The notes under the pieces are model-generated. The model worked only from the letters and a program-made list of their open reading frames with translations, was not told the origin of the DNA and did not search any database. DNA of 8,318 bases from Gammaproteobacteria bacterium (GTDB taxonomy: Bacteria > Pseudomonadota > Gammaproteobacteria > UBA9214), in NCBI GenBank assembly GCA_003454335.1, contig DMKK01000292.1, positions 772-9,089 of the forward strand, read 5' to 3'. Positions 5,858-8,318 of this stretch are shown here, piece after piece (the stretch's first letter is position 1; each line of letters opens with the position of its first letter). The position numbers and the translations under genes are program-made.

Positions 5858-7228
5858 ATGTCAGAATCTGCACTAAAGCAGCGCCCCGCCCCTCCGGATC
5901 GGGACGTCTACAGCGTCTCCCGCCTGAACCAGACTGCCCGAAAATTGCTGGAACAGGGCCTGGCCCGTATCTGGCTGGAGGGTGAACTGTCGAATATTGC
6001 CCGTCCCTCCTCCGGCCACCTGTACTTCACTCTCAAGGACAGCAAGGCACAAATACGCGGCGCCATGTTCCGCAGCCGCAATCAACTGCTGCGCTTTAAT
6101 CCGGAAGAAGGCATGCAGGTGCTGGTGCGTGCCAAAATCAGCCTGTACGAACCCCGGGGTGACTACCAGTTGATCGCCGAAGCCATGCAGGAAGCCGGCG
6201 ACGGCGTGCTGCAGCAGGCCTTTGATGCCCTCAAACTGAAACTTGAAGCAGAGGGCCTGTTTGCCAGTGAGTGCAAACAACCGATGCCAGCACTGCCTGC
6301 ACGCATCGGTGTCATCACCTCGCCCAGTGGCGCCGCCATCCGTGACGTACTTAGCGTACTGAAGCGACGCTTCCCGGCCATTCCGGTACTCATTTACCCC
6401 GTCCCGGTACAGGGCAAGGACGCCGGCAGGGAAATCGCGGCCATGCTTGATACCGCCGCCACCCGCAAGGAATGTGATGTATTGATCCTGACGCGCGGTG
6501 GCGGTTCACTGGAAGACCTGTGGGCCTTCAACGAGGAGATCGTGGCGCGCGCCATCCATGCCTGCCGTATCCCGGTAATCAGTGCCGTTGGTCATGAGGT
6601 CGACTTCACCATTGCGGATTTTGTGGCCGACCGGCGTGCCCCTACCCCGTCGGCTGCGGCCGAACTGGTCAGCCCTGATCAGACTGAATGGCTGGCACAG
6701 ATCAGCGCACTGGAAACACGCGGGGTACGCCACATCCGGCAAACCCTGGCTGACAGCCAGGAGCGCCTGCGCTGGCTGGATCAACGCCTGCAACTGCGCC
6801 ATCCAGGCCAGTACCTGCGCCAACAGGCACAGCGGCTCGACGAGCTGGAACAGCGCACACGCCTTGCGATCCAGTCATATTTCAACAGGTTGCGATACTC
6901 TCTTAACGAGGCACTTGCACAACTAAAACAGACCACACCCGGCCACCGGATCAACCGTACAGAACTGCAACGGCAGGCACTGGTACAACGCATGCATGCC
7001 GCCATCAACAGTCTGCTGCAGACCCGGCAGCGCCAGCTGGCCGTGGCCTGCAAGTCACTGGACACCATCAGCCCGCTGGCCACGCTGGACCGGGGTTACG
7101 CCATTGTCACAAGACAGGCTGATGACCATGTGCTGCACAAGGCGAGTGCCGTAAAAGCGGGGGATCAGATCGAGGCACGCCTTGCCAGGGGGCGCTTACT
7201 GTGTACCGTTGATAAAATTGTGAAGTAA
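5858..7228 (+). CDS. xseA: Exodeoxyribonuclease VII large subunit
   Basis: The catalytic subunit of exonuclease VII, which degrades single-stranded DNA from both ends without needing a metal ion, in complex with several copies of the small subunit XseB. At 456 residues it equals the E. coli length. The N-terminal OB-fold (about 17-115) begins YSVSRLNQTARKLLEQ and includes GHLYFTLKD and LYEPRGDYQL. The catalytic domain starts near 140 with RIGVITSPSGAAIRDVL (Asp163), then LTRGGGSLEDLWAFN (Arg213) and AVGHEVDFTIADFVADRRA (His246, Asp249), the counterparts of residues shown to matter in E. coli. Residues about 275-400, rich in Gln, Arg and Leu, form the long coiled-coil arm that binds XseB. The C-terminus has the conserved LATLDRGYAIV segment. 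No clear Shine-Dalgarno sequence precedes the ATG. It is divergent from guaB, as in E. coli; xseB is not in the window. Confidence 0.96.
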   Translation: MSESALKQRPAPPDRDVYSVSRLNQTARKLLEQGLARIWLEGELSNIARPSSGHLYFTLKDSKAQIRGAMFRSRNQLLRFNPEEGMQVLVRAKISLYEPRGDYQLIAEAMQEAGDGVLQQAFDALKLKLEAEGLFASECKQPMPALPARIGVITSPSGAAIRDVLSVLKRRFPAIPVLIYPVPVQGKDAGREIAAMLDTAATRKECDVLILTRGGGSLEDLWAFNEEIVARAIHACRIPVISAVGHEVDFTIADFVADRRAPTPSAAAELVSPDQTEWLAQISALETRGVRHIRQTLADSQERLRWLDQRLQLRHPGQYLRQQAQRLDELEQRTRLAIQSYFNRLRYSLNEALAQLKQTTPGHRINRTELQRQALVQRMHAAINSLLQTRQRQLAVACKSLDTISPLATLDRGYAIVTRQADDHVLHKASAVKAGDQIEARLARGRLLCTVDKIVK

Positions 7229-7261
7229 TATTGCATAGCTGTGCCATCATCCCCTCAACCT

Positions 7262-7286
7262 GTCCTTCTCCCTCCGGGAGAAGGAC
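7262..7286. repeat. Perfect 11-base-arm hairpin after xseA
   Basis: GTCCTTCTCCC (7262-7272) and GGGAGAAGGAC (7276-7286) are perfect complements around a three-base TCC loop. The preceding CCCCTCAACCT plus this palindrome has the look of a dispersed intergenic repeat common in proteobacteria. No T-run follows on either strand, so it is a poor intrinsic terminator, but it could protect the xseA mRNA 3' end. Confidence 0.6.
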
Positions 7287-7363
7287 ACTCTGGTTTAGAG
7301 CAATGGCCAATACCAATATCCCGCAGTAAATAAATATTTTCACTCAACACTTATGGAACAACA

Positions 7364-8221
7364 ATGATGTTACGTCTTTCTGTATTGTTTACTCTCGCAC
7401 TGTTCGCCACGCTCAGCCATGCACTCTCCCTGGACACCACCCCGGTTCCCGGCGGTATTGCCGTGATCACCCTGCCGGCGGACGCGGACCCGGCTTCGGC
7501 ACGCTACGGTGACAAAAGAGTTCTGGTAACAAAAAACAACGACAGGTACCTCGCCATTGTCGGCTTGCCGCTGACAACCATACCCGGCAGACATTTTCTC
7601 AAGCTGACAGACCGACAGGGCAAACACCTGAACCTTGGTTTCCAGGTCGAAGACAAGTCCTATGAAGAGCAACACATCACCATCAAGGACAAGCGCAAGG
7701 TCAACCCGGAAGAGCGCGACATGGAACGTATCACGCGCGAATCGAAACAGATCAAGAAGGCATTACGTCACTGGTCATCCCGGGAGAACGTGGTTACTGA
7801 CTTCCGGCAACCGGTCGCCGGCCCCACCAGCAGTCCGTTTGGCCTGCGGCGATTTTTTAATGAACAGGCACGCAATCCGCACAGCGGGCTGGATATCGCC
7901 GCCCCGGAAGGCGCCCCGATACAGGCACCGGCACCCGGCACCGTGCTCGACACCGGTGATTTCTTCTTCAACGGCAACACGGTGCTGCTTGATCATGGCC
8001 AGGGTCTGGTCACCATGTATTGCCATATGAGCAAGATCGACGTCACCCCCGGGCAAACAGTCAACACTGGCGATAAACTGGGTGAAATCGGCATGACCGG
8101 TCGGGTCACCGGTCCACACCTGCACTGGGGCGTTAGCCTGAATGACGCGCGCATCGACCCGCTGCTGTTTCTACCGGAAGCAGTACCTGCCACTGTCACC
8201 AGCAAAGAGCCTGCACCCTGA
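7364..8221 (+). CDS. Exported M23 family metallopeptidase
   Basis: A 285-residue LytM-type zinc peptidase, expected to cut peptidoglycan cross-links in the periplasm or to activate other cell-wall hydrolases. Residues 1-20 form a signal peptide (MMLRLSVLFTLALFATLSHA) with a plausible cleavage after SHA. Residues about 22-97 make an Ig-like beta-rich domain ending LGFQVED, the type that precedes many M23 domains. A charged linker (about 100-140) follows. The M23 core begins SSPFGLRRFFNEQARNPHSG. It has the zinc ligands His173 and Asp177 (HSGLD) and His254 in the PHLHWG motif, with His221 (YCHMS) as the catalytic histidine. All are present, so it should be active. A GGA six bases before the ATG supports the start; a second ATG follows at once. 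It begins 135 bases after xseA on the same strand, so co-transcription is uncertain. Confidence 0.93.
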   Translation: MMLRLSVLFTLALFATLSHALSLDTTPVPGGIAVITLPADADPASARYGDKRVLVTKNNDRYLAIVGLPLTTIPGRHFLKLTDRQGKHLNLGFQVEDKSYEEQHITIKDKRKVNPEERDMERITRESKQIKKALRHWSSRENVVTDFRQPVAGPTSSPFGLRRFFNEQARNPHSGLDIAAPEGAPIQAPAPGTVLDTGDFFFNGNTVLLDHGQGLVTMYCHMSKIDVTPGQTVNTGDKLGEIGMTGRVTGPHLHWGVSLNDARIDPLLFLPEAVPATVTSKEPAP

Positions 8222-8272
8222 AGGCACTGGAACCATATGAACCAGGCAACCTGAAACGTACATCTACGGACT

Positions 8273-8304
8273 GATGGGTGCGTCGCTGCGCTCCTTCACC
8301 CATC
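8273..8304. repeat. REP-like hairpin near right edge
   Basis: GATGGGTG (8273-8280) and CACCCATC (8297-8304) are perfect inverted arms around a 16-base GC-rich loop. The minus-strand reading GTAGGATGGGTGAAGGAGCG is the familiar form of a dispersed proteobacterial intergenic repeat. It lies 51 bases after the M23 gene, and what follows to the window end is not recognisable as a gene. It lacks a T-run, so it is not a strong terminator. Confidence 0.6.
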
Positions 8305-8318
8305 CTACGAAGAGCTAC

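Noticed and set aside
7262..7286. Intrinsic terminator of xseA
   Set aside because: The stem is perfect, but no run of T follows it on either strand.

Overview
The window looks like a chromosomal segment of a moderately GC-rich gammaproteobacterium. GuaA, GuaB and XseA all resemble their Escherichia coli counterparts closely in length and motifs, and xseA lies divergent to guaB-guaA as it does in E. coli. I cannot place the genus from sequence alone.

Layout. (1) Positions 1 to about 950, minus strand: a YD-repeat (RHS-type) polypeptide that runs off the left edge and appears to lack its N-terminal part. (2) About 950-2550: an accessory segment with one intact gene, a minus-strand class II Fic protein. 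It is bounded by two imperfect copies (14 of 16 bases) of the 3' end of guaA, one inside guaA itself and one at 952-967. This is the arrangement expected of a small, probably decayed island at the guaA 3' end. The Fic start region carries four spaced TGGCGT half-sites. Between the Fic gene and guaA lies a MITE-like remnant of transposon ends. (3) 2531-5811: the minus-strand guaB-guaA pair, which converts IMP to XMP to GMP, with a recognisable sigma70 promoter before guaB and a 104-base structured repeat between the genes. (4) 5858-8221: plus-strand xseA (exonuclease VII large subunit), then an exported M23 metallopeptidase. Small palindromic dispersed repeats follow each of them.

Together, the right two thirds is conserved housekeeping: guanine nucleotide synthesis, DNA repair and cell-wall hydrolysis. 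The left third is a variable region attached to the 3' end of guaA, holding a Fic enzyme, an RHS fragment and transposon debris. The most interesting points are the guaA-end duplication bracketing the Fic gene and the double palindrome over the Fic start. No CRISPR array, rRNA or tRNA gene was seen.
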